DNA of 64,000 bases from Aurifilum marmelostoma (taxonomy: Eukaryota > Ascomycota > Sordariomycetes > Diaporthales > Cryphonectriaceae). Below the pieces are notes generated by a model. The model was given only the letters and a program-made list of their open reading frames with translations, ran no database searches and had not been told where the DNA came from. The stretch lies in NCBI GenBank assembly GCA_027559495.1, contig JAMXSV010000028.1, positions 992,001-1,056,000 of the forward strand, in the 5' to 3' direction. This document shows, piece by piece, positions 49,331-60,212 of the stretch (position 1 is its first letter; each line of letters starts with the position of its first letter). Made by a program: the position numbers and the translations under genes.

Positions 49331-49350
49331 CAGTCAGTCAGTCAGTCAGT
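49331..49350 (+). repeat. CAGT tetranucleotide repeat
   Basis: Five consecutive CAGT units. Simple tandem repeat of no known function here. Confidence 0.85.
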
Positions 49351-50024
49351 CTACGCAGGCGGTTGCTGCGACAAGACAGACCACAGACTTCCCGCGCGCT
49401 GTTCGAGTCAGTGAGCAGACCCAGCGAACATGGAGATGTGACAACCTCATCCGGGCTGTCCTGCCTGCCTGACCACCTGCAGACGGTCGAGGTCGAGCCT
49501 GACGAGGACAAGGAAGGCCGGAAGCTTGGGTCTTGAGTCCCCATGTCACCGCCTTCTCCTTCGAGGCACAGGCTTCCCCTCCCTCTCCCTCCCCTCTGTG
49601 TGCACCCCTTCTCTTGCATCAAAAGTCAGAGCTGAGGTAGACAAGGTGGGGGGACTCCTCTTTAGTGCTGGCAGGCTGGCAGTGCTGGGTTGGTGGCCAT
49701 TGCGAGCAAAGTCAATTTCCGGAAGTAGGGTGTGTTGAGTTGGTGGTACATTGGCAGCTGACTTGAATCATTATTGCTGTCATGCAGGAAACGGGAGGCA
49801 TGGCAGGCAGGCCGGCCTGGTAAGGTCAGCTCCAATCGCAGCTACCTCGTTACCGGTAGTACCTGGGCAGTGCGTCATTGTCCCTGGATCTGGGCTGCTG
49901 GGTTCGGCTAGCTAGTAACTATGCTAGCCGGTACGGCAGGGACGATGCCCTTGGCAGTATATGGTACTTGGAGGATGCACCAGGCCCAGCATGATATAGC
50001 ACTGTATAATACGTACCCAAGCAC

Positions 50025-50105
50025 ATACCACGGTACCGTTTCAGTACAGTACGTACCGTATACGCGGTACAGAGTACTTACAGTACTACGGTACGTAGCA
50101 GTAGC
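50025..50105. repeat. Cluster of GTAC palindromes
   Basis: Within about 80 bases, GTAC recurs eight or so times in varied contexts such as GGTACCG, CAGTACAGTACGTACCG, GCGGTACAG and CGGTACG. It could be a regulatory cluster or a decayed tandem repeat. Confidence 0.6.
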
Positions 50106-52023
50106 TATTGCAGGGGCGGAGGAACATAGATCTCCCTTCCCCCAGACGGTTCAAGCAGCAAAAGCAAGCAGAACTGCATCCTGGGAACGAGACATGCAGC
50201 CTGTCAAACAGACCTACCCATGTCCAGTATCATGAACGACATGCTCTGTACTGCATGGTATCTCTGTATCTCATGGACTGGCAGGCCACCTGCCAGATTA
50301 GTAAACACACATACAGACACACAGAGGGAGAGAGGGACGGAGAGGGGCCAGAAAGCCCTTATCCTGCGCCAGTACACCCCCTCCCATATCACGAGTGCGC
50401 ATATGATAAAGTGAGTGCATACATAGTACGGCATCTTGCAGACAAGCTCCACCAGAGGCAAGATTCAGGTGGGGTTTCAGGGAGCCTCCCTGCGCACTTC
50501 TCTGTTGCTGGGGGGTTGGCTACCTGAGCTGCAGGGCCATGGACTGGACGGTCATGTCGCTACTGTGTATGGTTCAGTCAGCCCCCAGAATCTGGAAATG
50601 GGAGCGGGATCAGGGCTTAGATATGCAGGTGGATCTGATCCCAGTGGCCAAGAGGGTCGTCGGGTCCCCATCAACGTATGATAGCAGCTCCGGGGGAAGA
50701 TTGCAGGCGGGATGGGAAGCCAAGAGAGAAGGACAAGAGGGAGGGAGAGGGGGGGAGAGCATGTGTGAGTGACAAGCAGGGTACCAGCGTACTACTATGC
50801 CCTGTACCTGTTTGATGTCTTCATGCGTCTCATGTGGAGAGGAGGAGGTTGGCTCTGCAAGTCCCTGAAGAGCCCTATACTGTGTACGCAGAATCGAATG
50901 AACGAACCTCCCCCCACCCCCCGGCTCCCCTTCCTAGATTACTCCCGCCCTGTCCCAGGTACTCTCTCGATCCTCCTTCCCCTCCCCTCCCCTTGCGCTA
51001 GGCCAAGCGGACCACCCTCTCCCACAGGACCCATTGAGGCACCTCTTTTTCTTCTCTTTTCTCACTCACCCACAAGGTACGCCCTTTTATGCATGTGGTC
51101 CACATGACCTCCTTTGGGCATCTGCTATGTATCAGTATGCTTGCTCCTCCCTATCCCCCATTCCTTTTCTCCGTTTCGACAAGACATTGCGCAGGCGCCT
51201 TATATTAGCGCCGAGTCCTTGGAGCCGAGCAATAGCAGTGCCATAGCAGCTACATGGTATACTTACTACCTGCTGCTGTGTACATGCGGTACCTCGCCCC
51301 TCTCTTCAAATCCCTCCCCCTCAGACCAAGTAACCGGAAATGTACATCATTTCAAGCTAGCCTGCTTCCACTGCCTGCTACCTGCTACCTGCTACCTACC
51401 AGCCCTACTTAGCAGATACCTGCTACCGTCCTAAGCGTCCCCCAACCTGCCTGCTACCGTAGCTCGCAGGCTGGGTAGGTACCGTTTCCCACTAGCGGCA
51501 GCTCCTCAGTCCTTGTTCCTCCCCCGCCTAAAGGGCCGACCTCTTTACCAGCTCCCATCCCACCACCTGCCCGCCATCGTTCCTCGAAACATCTCCTGTC
51601 ACATCCCCGACACCTCCAGAGCGAGATACAGGCTTGCAGCCTTACCACCAATTATCGATATCCCTCCTCGCCACACTTCCTTCTTGTGCCCGCCTCGCCA
51701 GACCTTTTCAGAACTGCTATCGCGAAAGAATACTATGCCCAGAGACTGATGCGACGGCTTCATCGTCCCCCTCACGGCATTCACTGTCGTCACTATCGCA
51801 GCATTCCTTGTCCCTCTGCCGTCATCTGCCAGTGTCAACCCGTTCGCAGTCCTTATCGACAAGAGCTGCAGCCCACTACGTCCTGGACTGCACCATCCCC
51901 GCCCGCCCAAGAGCCCCCCTCGGCTTCGCTCTCAGGGAGCCTCCAACCTCGATCAGCAACATCTCGAAACCGACCTCGACTTCTACCTCGACCTCGCATG
52001 GTGGGGTCAGGGCAGGTGTCAAG

Positions 52024-53760
52024 ATGCCTCCCAGATCTTCTTTGACCTCGTCCTTTTCCATCACGGACGCCAACAATGAAGTCGTCTGTCCCCTTCACAA
52101 CCAGGACGGTTCCAGCTGCCGGAAAAGATGTCTCGGTGTACGTCGCATAATTCTCTCGACTTCCTTCCTTCCCTCGCTACTCACTGTCGCCAATTTTCCC
52201 CATTTGTCTCTCCATGAAGCTCAAGTTGTCACCCCGGGACAATCATGAGTCGGCCTCGGCCCGAGTGCCGAAGATCGAATACATTAGAATGTCACTTCTG
52301 AGCGCTTCCGCGTTGAAACTCGCTGACGGTGATCGTGCGCAATAGGAGAAGAGGTATCGCTCCATGCAGGAGCATATCAGACGAGCACACCCCGAGCACT
52401 ACATAGCAAAGCTGCCCGCCACCGAAGAGAGTTTCCTCCTCATGATCAACACGCCGCCGAGCGAGAGGCCACAACAGCAACAGCCCCCACCAGCAAACAA
52501 CAGCTCAAATCACCACACAAAGCCTTATGCGCCTGATCGCATCACATATTACCGCGACGACTACAGCAATCCAGGGACACCGCGCGTATACGAGGAATAC
52601 CCACAAGGGACCATGCTTCCGGCCGCGACCAACGCAGCTGCTGCTCTAGCATCTCTCCATAATTACAAGTCCAATCATGCCGATTGGGAAGCCGAAGCTG
52701 TGAGTCCCTGGCTGATCCATCCTGCCTCGTCGGCGCACACAGCTGCCATTCCAGGCACAGGCCCATACTGACAACCATCTTGTAGGAGTCGATGTCGGAT
52801 TCTGAAAGAGATAGGATACCGAGATCCTCTGTCGAGCTTCCCCCGATACACATCAACCATTCCGACATAACTAGCGAGCCGTTTGCGGGACTGAATTCCG
52901 GCAGGGCTAGAGATCTCCTCCCCTCCATCATCGGGACCTCGCCCCCCGGCAGGTCGTCCACGCTACCACCCCTACAAAGACCACTCGGGCCTCATCGGTC
53001 CAGAAAACAGTCGATCTCAAAGAGGGGAAAGGAGGCGCAGCATCGCAAGCAACGGTCCAGAGACGCAAAAGATTGGGTGAAGCGAGGTAAGATTGATATT
53101 GCCGGGGATCTCCTGCGGCCGATGGTCGGTCAGGATCGCCCGAGACCATACTCGGCCGAACCATCATCACGCTCGCCGTGGGACGACCTGTTGGATGCGG
53201 CAACATCTGTTGCCGAGGAGGATATGAATGAGGACCGGACACCTGTAAGTTCGATGCAAGACAGGCCAGACCTACCCATTCCCCGGCCTCAGCTCCGCCC
53301 GACCCGAGCCGTGGTGCTGACCAGACAGGTCCAGATGCCCCAATCGCCTGTGTCCATACAGCGCGCCTCGTTGCCTCCATTTTCCCACCAGCAATTTGGC
53401 CACTCAACGTACCAGGCTTCGCCCTTGCAGCAGGCCCTGACGCCGCCAAACTATGCGCAAGAGGCTCCTGAGCCCTTCCCATCCGTGGAGAGCGGCGAGA
53501 GTGCAGAAAACTACCACGTGGGTGCTCACGGTCTTACAGATTCCTCACCCAGCTTTTCGTCGCAAAACACCCAGATCTACTGCGCGGCCTGCCAGAATGT
53601 GTCGCTGCTCAGAGACTCGTACGCTTGCACGGAATGCATCTGTGGCCTTTGTTCGGCTTGCGTCGAGATCCTCATGGCTGAGCAGGGTGCCAAGAGGAAG
53701 TGCCCGCGCTGTGCTACCATTGGCGGCCGATTCAAGCCCTTCCAACTCGACATCCGCTAG
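52024..53760 (+). CDS. Fungal protein with N-terminal C2H2-like and C-terminal RING-like clusters
   Basis: No assigned function. Exons 52024-52137, 52346-52699 and 52786-53760 join in phase 0 to give 480 residues. The N-terminus has a zinc-finger-like arrangement: CPLHNQDGSSCRKRC, then EKRYRSMQEHIRRAHPEHY across intron 1, so Cys and His ligands are spread over the splice. The middle is disordered, rich in Pro, Gln, Ser and Arg, with a basic stretch RKQSISKRGKEAQHRKQRSR. The C-terminus has a Cys cluster of RING-like spacing: CAACQ, CTECICGLCSACVEIL, then KRKCPRC. This could be an E3 ligase or a protein-DNA or protein-protein scaffold; the spacing is not a perfect RING. The basic stretch suggests nuclear location, by inference. 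Confidence 0.8.
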
Positions 53761-54152
53761 GAGTCCCGGCGACGGTGCAACTCGACTTTCGGCCCTCATT
53801 GCTCCTCCTGATCATGTCGCCACAACATATTTTTCTGGATCCTGGACCATCCTCCTCCTCTGGATATCATTGTATTCTTTTTCTTTCCACGTGACCTGAG
53901 CATCAAGGGATTGCGTTGTATTATGTCTTCGAGAGGGCCCTTTATAGGGACTTATACACCACATCCGGCGGAGTTTGGACCTGCTTGGGAGTTTCTTGCT
54001 GATTGATCCTTTACAGTATATTTTTTTGAGTTCAACTTGCCTTTGGCTGGTGTCTTGGTTGCTTTGTCTCACTAGGGGTTCCTCAACGCCTCTGCGGATA
54101 TTAGAGAGGCGACAGACTGAGATTTTCCTCTCAGCCTTCATTCAGTCACCAT

Positions 54153-54184
<32 letters not shown>

Positions 54185-54615
54185 CGCCTCGGACAAGGCA
54201 TGACTTTTTCTTGTTTTCCTTTGGGCATCATCATGGGGTTTATTTATAATTGAGACAGACTGCTCGGCACGCTTTGATCTATAGATTTGGGAAGAATCTT
54301 GTTCGTCATGAATTGCTCTGAAGGGGAGGGGCCGTTTGCGAGTGCCTCGTTTACTACTACCGAGACTGACGGAAGGCTTGTCTTTATCACTGTCGAGTCA
54401 GTAGAATAACGTATACATCCTGCTAATCAAGCCATATTATCTTGAGAAAGAAATTGCTGAGTAGACTGACATTGTCTGGTACGTCAGAGGGCCGACAAGT
54501 CTGTACGCTCACCTTGAGCTTGATGAATCTTAACTTTTGGCTCCATCTCTAACGTGAGATGGCATTATGAACATTATCGGCAGATCTGTCTATGCCTTGC
54601 TCGCCTGCTGCTCAC
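53761..54615. other. Convergent intergenic region
   Basis: 3' flanks of the zinc-binding protein and CitE-like genes. Contains an ACC/ATC trinucleotide repeat (about 54151-54184). No coding frame supported. Confidence 0.5.
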
Positions 54616-55809
54616 TCACTCTGGTTCTTGGTCCTTCCACCTCTCTCGCATCGCTTCGACGTCGAACCCGCACCTCTCCGCCCTCGCCACCGTGGCCCTT
54701 GCCTTCCTCGCGACAGGCACATCAATCATCTTCCCGTCCAGCGTCCACGCACCCCTGCCGGCCTCGCCTGCCCTGTCCCCCCCTGCTGGCCTTCTCGTCG
54801 GCAATGACCACACGCACGCTCCACTCGACCTCGTCCTCGCCCGGCGCGAAAGCCCGCTGGACGGCCTCGACCTGCGAGGGGTGGATGCACTGCTTCCCGT
54901 TGAACCCCATGCCCTTGCCGTCGGCGCACTCGTCGCGCAGGCGCTGCTCGCCCTCGCCGCCGCGGAACGTGGTACACACCAGGTCGATGGTGGAGGGCAG
55001 GTCGTAGGCGCGGGCGTGCGTGGCGACGGCGGACCGGGCGTAGAGGAACTCCCTGAGGGATGGGGTGCGGGTTAGACTGAGGTCGAGGCTGAAGTCCTCG
55101 GCGGCGAAGATGAGGCCAGACAGGCCTACGCCGGGCCTTGTGCCGGCTGTGCAGATCTGCGCGAGGTTCAGGATGGAGGCGGCGGACTCGACGAGGGCTA
55201 GGAGCTGGATGGGCCGGGCGGTGGTGGTGGCGGTGGTGCCGCTGCGCTCTTGGTTCTGCTGGCGCTCCGGGGCGACGTGGCGGAGAACGCCGGATACAAA
55301 GGTCAGGTCGCTGGCCGAGTTCACCTTGGGGATGACGATGGCGTCGACGGAGGGCTCGCGGCCTAGGACTTGGAGGTCTTGGAGGGCGTAGGGGGTGTCG
55401 ACGGCGTTGATGCGGACGGCGAGCTCGCCTATGCCCTTGGGTCGCTGCTGGGACGAGGAGGAGGGCGACGATGATAGGGACTGGAGGTGTTTGGCCAGGG
55501 CCTGGCGGGCACTGGGTTTCTCATGGGGGGTGACTGAGTCCTCGAGGTCGTAGGTTACGTTGTCAGAGGTGAGCGAGAGGGACTTGGTGAGCATCTTCTG
55601 GGAGGAGGCGGGAACTGTGAGTGAGTTAGCGAGGGATTGATCGAGAGGACTCTTTTTTTCATAATTGTTTTCAAATGAGAAAGAGAATGACACAGAGAGA
55701 GGAGGAGGAGGAGGAGGAGGAGGAGGAGGAGGAGGAGGAGGAGGAGAAAGGTTGGCTTGCCATAGAGGAGGGCCCTTCTCAGGACCGAGGCGGATGCTGG
55801 CGTGGCCAT
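54616..55809 (-). CDS. CitE/HpcH-like aldolase or lyase
   Basis: Family of citrate lyase beta, malyl-CoA and hydroxy-dioate aldolases: TIM-barrel enzymes that cleave or form C-C bonds in acyl-CoA or keto acids. Exon 1 is 55809-55761 (ATPASASVLRRALLY). Exon 2 starts at 55614 (VPASSQKMLTKSLSL) and runs to 54616. The intron begins with GC instead of GT (GCAAGC ... CACAG) and holds a long GAG/CTC repeat. Catalytic blocks: DNVTYDLEDSV, AVRINAVDTPY, AIVIPKVNS, LLALVESAASILNL, LIFAAEDFSLDL, CIHPSQVEAVQRAF. The frame breaks in the 7-C run (plus strand) at 54777-54783. With six, the text continues ASRGDRAGEAGRGAWTLDGK and then MIDVPVARKARA, the normal C-terminus, giving 348 residues. Many fungal members are probably mitochondrial. 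Confidence 0.88.
55701..55746 (+). repeat. GAG/GGA trinucleotide microsatellite
   Basis: About fifteen GGA units, inside the GC-AG intron of the CitE-like gene (CTC repeat in sense orientation). Confidence 0.9.
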
Positions 55810-56398
55810 GGTGAGGGTGAAGTGCAGCAGCCTATTCGTTGAGAGTCTCTCGGATTATATACAGTGAGTTATATGGAGGGTGAGAAGAGAATAATCGCAG
55901 AATACTTGTATCTATCCAATTTGTATATACGTCTCTCATTATGAGGAAACGTAGCCGGGTCGAATACTGTCCAAGTACCAACCGAGTATGTGTATGTCAT
56001 AGTAGTAGGTCCGGATGAGGTGGGCTATTTGCAGGGCAACCCACTGAAAGCCCGCCCGCACCCCTCTGCTATAGTGAGGACCTACCCCTGTTCTCTACCC
56101 CAGCTTTTACGGCTTGGCGATAAAGCTTACCCCTGGAGAGGAGCACCCACAGTGTTATCAATAGCGAAACAGCGCGGGTGGCTTTAGCAGGACACACACT
56201 TCCTGCCACATCAGCTCGATTTGGCCAGGGACTTCCATTGCTGACAGCGAACATCACTCGACTGCCTCCAACACCAGCAACCAGCAGCCAACGACACTCT
56301 GCGCCTCTCGACAGCACACTACGACAAATTATTCGGGCTGTTCAATCTCTGCAGTTCAAGATACATTCCAAAAGGGTTAGCCGGAGGGAGGAACAACA
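55810..56398. other. Divergent promoter between CitE-like and TVP23 genes
   Basis: No coding frame supported. Presumed promoters for both genes. Confidence 0.5.
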
Positions 56399-57239
56399 AT
56401 GGACTCGCAGGCTGCGCCCGCGCCGGGCTCCCTGAGCTGGCGGTTGAGTTCGCATCCCATCACACTTCTGACCTTCTTGTCCTTCCGTGTGGGTAAGTCA
56501 AGGCGACGGCCGACCACCTTGGCTTCTGGATAGGCATAGAATATCAGCTCTGACAATGCTGCTGCAGCCAGTCTTCTCGTCTACCTCTTTGGCCTCCTCT
56601 TCACGCAAAACCTGTTCGTCTTTCCCACCCTCCTTCTTCTTTCTCCCTTCGTCCAAGAAAACCCCAGGCTGACCTCCTCCTTCCTTGCCTCTCTGACAGT
56701 GTCCTGATATTCATCATCACGATCCTCCTTCTCGCCGCTGACTTCTACTACATGAAGAACATCGCGGGGCGTCGCCTCGTTGGCCTGCGCTGGTGGAACG
56801 AGGTGGACCCGTCTTCGGGCGACTCCAAGTGGGTGTTTGAGAGCAGCGAGCCCGGCACCAAGGTCGTCAACCCCACCGACAGCCGCTTCTTCTGGCTGGC
56901 CAACTACGTGCAACCCCTGTTCTGGGTCGCGCTGGCCGTGCTGGCGCTCGTGCGGTTCATGTTCATCTGGCTACCGCTCGTGGGTGAGTCTTGTTCCTGT
57001 CCCGGAGGAAGGTACAGAGGTGGGCAGTCATGTGATAACGAGGGGGCTGACCGACTGACTTTGATGGGCGGAATTATACAGCTATCGCGATGGCCTTGAC
57101 AATTACCAACTCGCTGGCCTTCTCGCGGTGTGACAGGTTCAGCCAGGCTTCCAATATCGCAGGGGGCGCGTTCTCCGCGACAGGGTTGGCGGGTAACCTT
57201 GCCAGTGGCATGGTGGGCAGGCTCTTCACGCGGAGCTAA
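56399..57239 (+). CDS. Golgi membrane protein TVP23
   Basis: Conserved late-Golgi multi-pass protein involved in vesicle traffic and retrograde sorting. Four exons, 56399-56492, 56568-56613, 56700-56983 and 57082-57239, give 193 residues in phase, the usual size. Landmarks: LSSHPITLLTFLSFRV, VASLLVYLFGLLFTQN, VLIFIITILLLAADFYYMKN, IAGRRLVGLRWWNEVD, SRFFWLANYVQPLFWVALAV, then ALTITNSLAFSRCDRFSQAS and a Gly/Ala-rich end MVGRLFTRS. About four membrane segments. Intron 2 uses the weaker donor GTTCGT, but the frame and family identity on both sides support it. Confidence 0.96.
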
Positions 57240-57783
57240 ACGATACCGTGGCTGTCCGGTCGCGAACATGGGGTTTTTTTTCTTCTTTTCTTCTGGTTTT
57301 GGATCATTGCCCAAGGGGTTGATAGGGCATTCTTGGCTCTTTGGCGTTGCGTGGGTGCTAGGCGAACAAAAGAATAGGTATATACAGGACTTTACTGTTG
57401 TCTCTCAGGAATGAGTGAGGGCACAAGGTAGACCACAATTCCCCTTTAACTGGCTGCGAGAACACCCTGTACGATTTGCGTATTTGTTTACTTCATTATA
57501 ATCACAATGTGGGAACCCATTCGCCCGCCCAAACCCCCATTGACTACAGCTGCGATTGAAGGTCCTCTCACTGGTCATCACAGCATGCAAGGGATGGCTC
57601 CATGTCGGTAGCGGGGACTGTTTAGGCATCACTGTAAGTGACCTCCTTCCATGTTCTCTCTCCTCCATCTCTCCTTCCTCCTGCTTCAATATTTGCTCAG
57701 TGGTATCACTTGCGCTAATCATAACTAGTCCCAAGGGCAAGAAGAAAAGGGCAAGAAAGGAAAGAGCATTGATGTACAAATGG
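57240..57783. other. Convergent intergenic region
   Basis: Between the TVP23 stop and the end of the truncated NACHT gene. Contains none of the C-terminal repeats (WD40, ankyrin, TPR) or further NACHT sequence expected for that gene. Confidence 0.5.
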
Positions 57784-59552
57784 TCAGGATTGGGTTTTCG
57801 GCGGCAACAACCGAAGCAGCCTGCTCCATCTAGACAGAGGTTTTCTAGTCCTGCTGTCACTCTCACTTTCCTCTTGCCTCTGGTGTGCAACCTTGGAGGG
57901 CTTCTCTTGCCTTGTCTGCGTCTTTTCACAATCCACGCCCTTGATCCTGAGCCCCCTTGCCTCAAGAGCTATGCAGACAAAGGCCCAGTACTCTTGCTCC
58001 TCGTCGGTCATTCTCTGTTTTCCATTCCTCCCCAGACGTTGTAGCTTGATGCCTCCGCGATACGCAATATCCGAGATCAAGGCTAGCACTTTCTCAGGCG
58101 GCCCCTCGAGCTCGTCCAGTCCATCGACGAAGATGGCTAATCGCTCCTTCGATCTTGTCTTGGCAAACTCGGCGAGGAGCAGATGGAACGACTCTTCGAT
58201 CTCCCGGCTGCCCCACGGCGGCTGCTTATTGCACCCTCGGAGCGTGCTGAAGAGGGCCCATCTCCGCGGCGCGACGGCTGGTACGAGCTCTGTGCTCTCT
58301 CCGAAAGCCTGGAACAGTATGGTCCTCATAAGACCGACCAGGGACCTTTGAAGATCTGACCTGCAATCCAGGCATAGAAGCTGGTCACGCACACCGGCGC
58401 GCCTCTTGCCCACCTCTCGAGGCCCTCGGTCAGCTCAGGGCTCTTGAGGATGTATTTCATCAACGTCGACTTTCCCGGGCCAGGCTTGCCTGTGATCCAG
58501 TACGGCCTGGCCGACTCGCTCTCGAGCCACTCGGGAAAAGTCGACCATTCCACCGGATCCCGCTGAAACACCCAGGAGGACGTGCCCTCGTGCGATTCGG
58601 CGATGGCCTCTTCTCGGTCGTCAATGTTGTCAAAGGCGCCAGAGACGAGTCCGTCCACTATGGCCGCACTGAACCTGGAGGTATCGGCTGCCGTGATGTC
58701 TGCCACATCCTCCTCCTCCTCCTCCTCCTGCTGCTGCTGCTCCTCCACCATCGTAGGCTTTCTCCTTAGGGCCCAGAGCGTGTGCACCAGCTCGTCGTAG
58801 ATGTGGCCAGCCACACTCGACCTGTCGTCGTTGAGCACCGAAAGGACCTGGTCCTGGTATGTTTTTCTCTCCTCAGCGGAATCACCCAGGCCCTTTGGTC
58901 TGGTTCCTTCTGGTGGATTCCTCGCATCGTCGAGCTGTCGTACCTTCTCCAGGACTTCGCTCAGCACCTCACCAAAGTAGACCTCTTCCTCACTGCTTTC
59001 TTTTGACTTCTGCCTGATATAACACACCCAATCAACATCTTCCCAAGACGGCCAACGGAGTGTTTCTTCACATTGCTCACTCATCCCAGGATGCGTCACT
59101 TACCACAAGGAAAGCAGCGTGAAACTGACTTCACGGTCCCGTATATTATCAAGTCGCTTCAGCAACATCGTCACGTCCGGCTCGTCGTGTATGCTATCCA
59201 CAGCCAGCCTGAGCGACCTGAGCACGTCCTTGCCCCTCCGTACATGCTTCTGCCGCGACCGGATTGACCTCGGCAGGTCGTCAAACTGCGCCGAGGCCCT
59301 CTCGGCATCCGCAAGGATATCGGCCAGCCCGCCGTGGAGCCTCCTGGCCTCGGGGAATCGGCTCAGTGTCCTGTGGGCCTGGGCGGCCAGCGCGCGGAGG
59401 TCGTCGAGGTCCCTGAGGAGCTCCGACTCCCCCTCGGTCCGCCCGTCCGAGGACCTGTAGATCTCGTGTGCTTGGGACAGCAGGCGCTGGCCGTAGTCTA
59501 CGAACTGGACCACGGCGGCTGCCACGCCTATGGCACTCCCTGGGTCCAACAT
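57784..59552 (-). pseudogene. Truncated, frameshifted NACHT/STAND (NLR-like) gene
   Basis: Fungal STAND proteins act in non-self recognition and regulated cell death. Exon 1 is 59552-59104, then a 90-base intron (GTAAGT ... ATATCAG) and exon 2 from 59013. The N-terminal helical domain starts MLDPGSAIGVAAAVVQFVDY and continues to about residue 230, followed by a Gln/Glu stretch (QQQQEEEEEE). A linker WSTFPEWLES leads to Walker A YWITGKPGPGKST (325-333). Near 58355-58370 the frame shifts by one missing base, with no homopolymer there. The other frame resumes with SDLQRSLVGLMRTILFQAFGE and reaches Walker B LAIFVDGLDELEG. It ends about 100 residues later without the sensor region (usually CVSSRP), winged helix or repeats. 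The last residues are polar and basic (RTRKPLSRWSRLLRLLPPK). Either a decayed NLR or a short NACHT-only protein. Confidence 0.75.
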
Positions 59553-60212
59553 GATGAGGCCAGGTGAACGATTTTGGAGGTATCTGGCGGATGAAACATA
59601 AAGCTCTTCATGCGCAAGAAAAAAAGAAAAAGAAAAAGAAAGAAAGAAAAAGAAAGAAAAGAAAGAAAAGATTCGCGCTGACGAGGTTCGGACGAGGAGC
59701 CAAAGGAAGGGGCTCGAATAGAGAGGGGTAGTCTTGTCGGACGATGACACTCCTCACCCCAAAATGATCACATAGTACGATGGCGGCAGTGCTACTGAGC
59801 TATTGTAGATTCTACTGCAACCCTATGCACACGGCCCCCTATCGAGGTGGCTACTCCTACGCCACGCCGTCTCAATCAAGCTGTAAAACAGAAGTGAAAA
59901 CACCAACAGAGCATGACAGGGGGGGGGGCGGGGGGGGTATTTCAAGACTGGCTGAGAGTTGACACTCTAGCCTAAATGGTCTTCTATGCATACCTTGTTT
60001 GTCATTTGGGACACTGAGGAGGACTACGATGTTTATTTCTGCAAGCTGGAGCAATAGTGGTGGAAAGAGCCCCAAGAAGAGACTCTGCCGTCCTCTCTCT
60101 CTCTTTCCGTCACCTGTGCCCTTGCTCACCTAGCGTTTAGGATATATATAAAATTCAGGAAACTCGAATCCTAAAACTTCAACCTAGCTCAACCAACCGA
60201 CCAACCACCCAC
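59553..60212. other. Intergenic, upstream of NACHT gene
   Basis: Contains A/G-rich sequence (59620-59670) and two adjacent G runs near 59921-59937. No coding frame supported. Confidence 0.5.

Larger units (their letters stand above)
46778..52023. other. Gene-poor 5.2 kb interval
   Basis: The largest gap. Many short open frames, none convincing. Features seen: an imperfect tandem repeat of TGACTGGCGGAATG near 48227-48256, a CAGT tetranucleotide run (about 49331-49350), a cluster of GTAC palindromes (about 50025-50105), repeated TACCTGC/GCTACC units (about 51375-51425), and a C/T-rich leader before 52024. The right half is probably the extended promoter of the zinc-binding protein gene. Confidence 0.45.
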
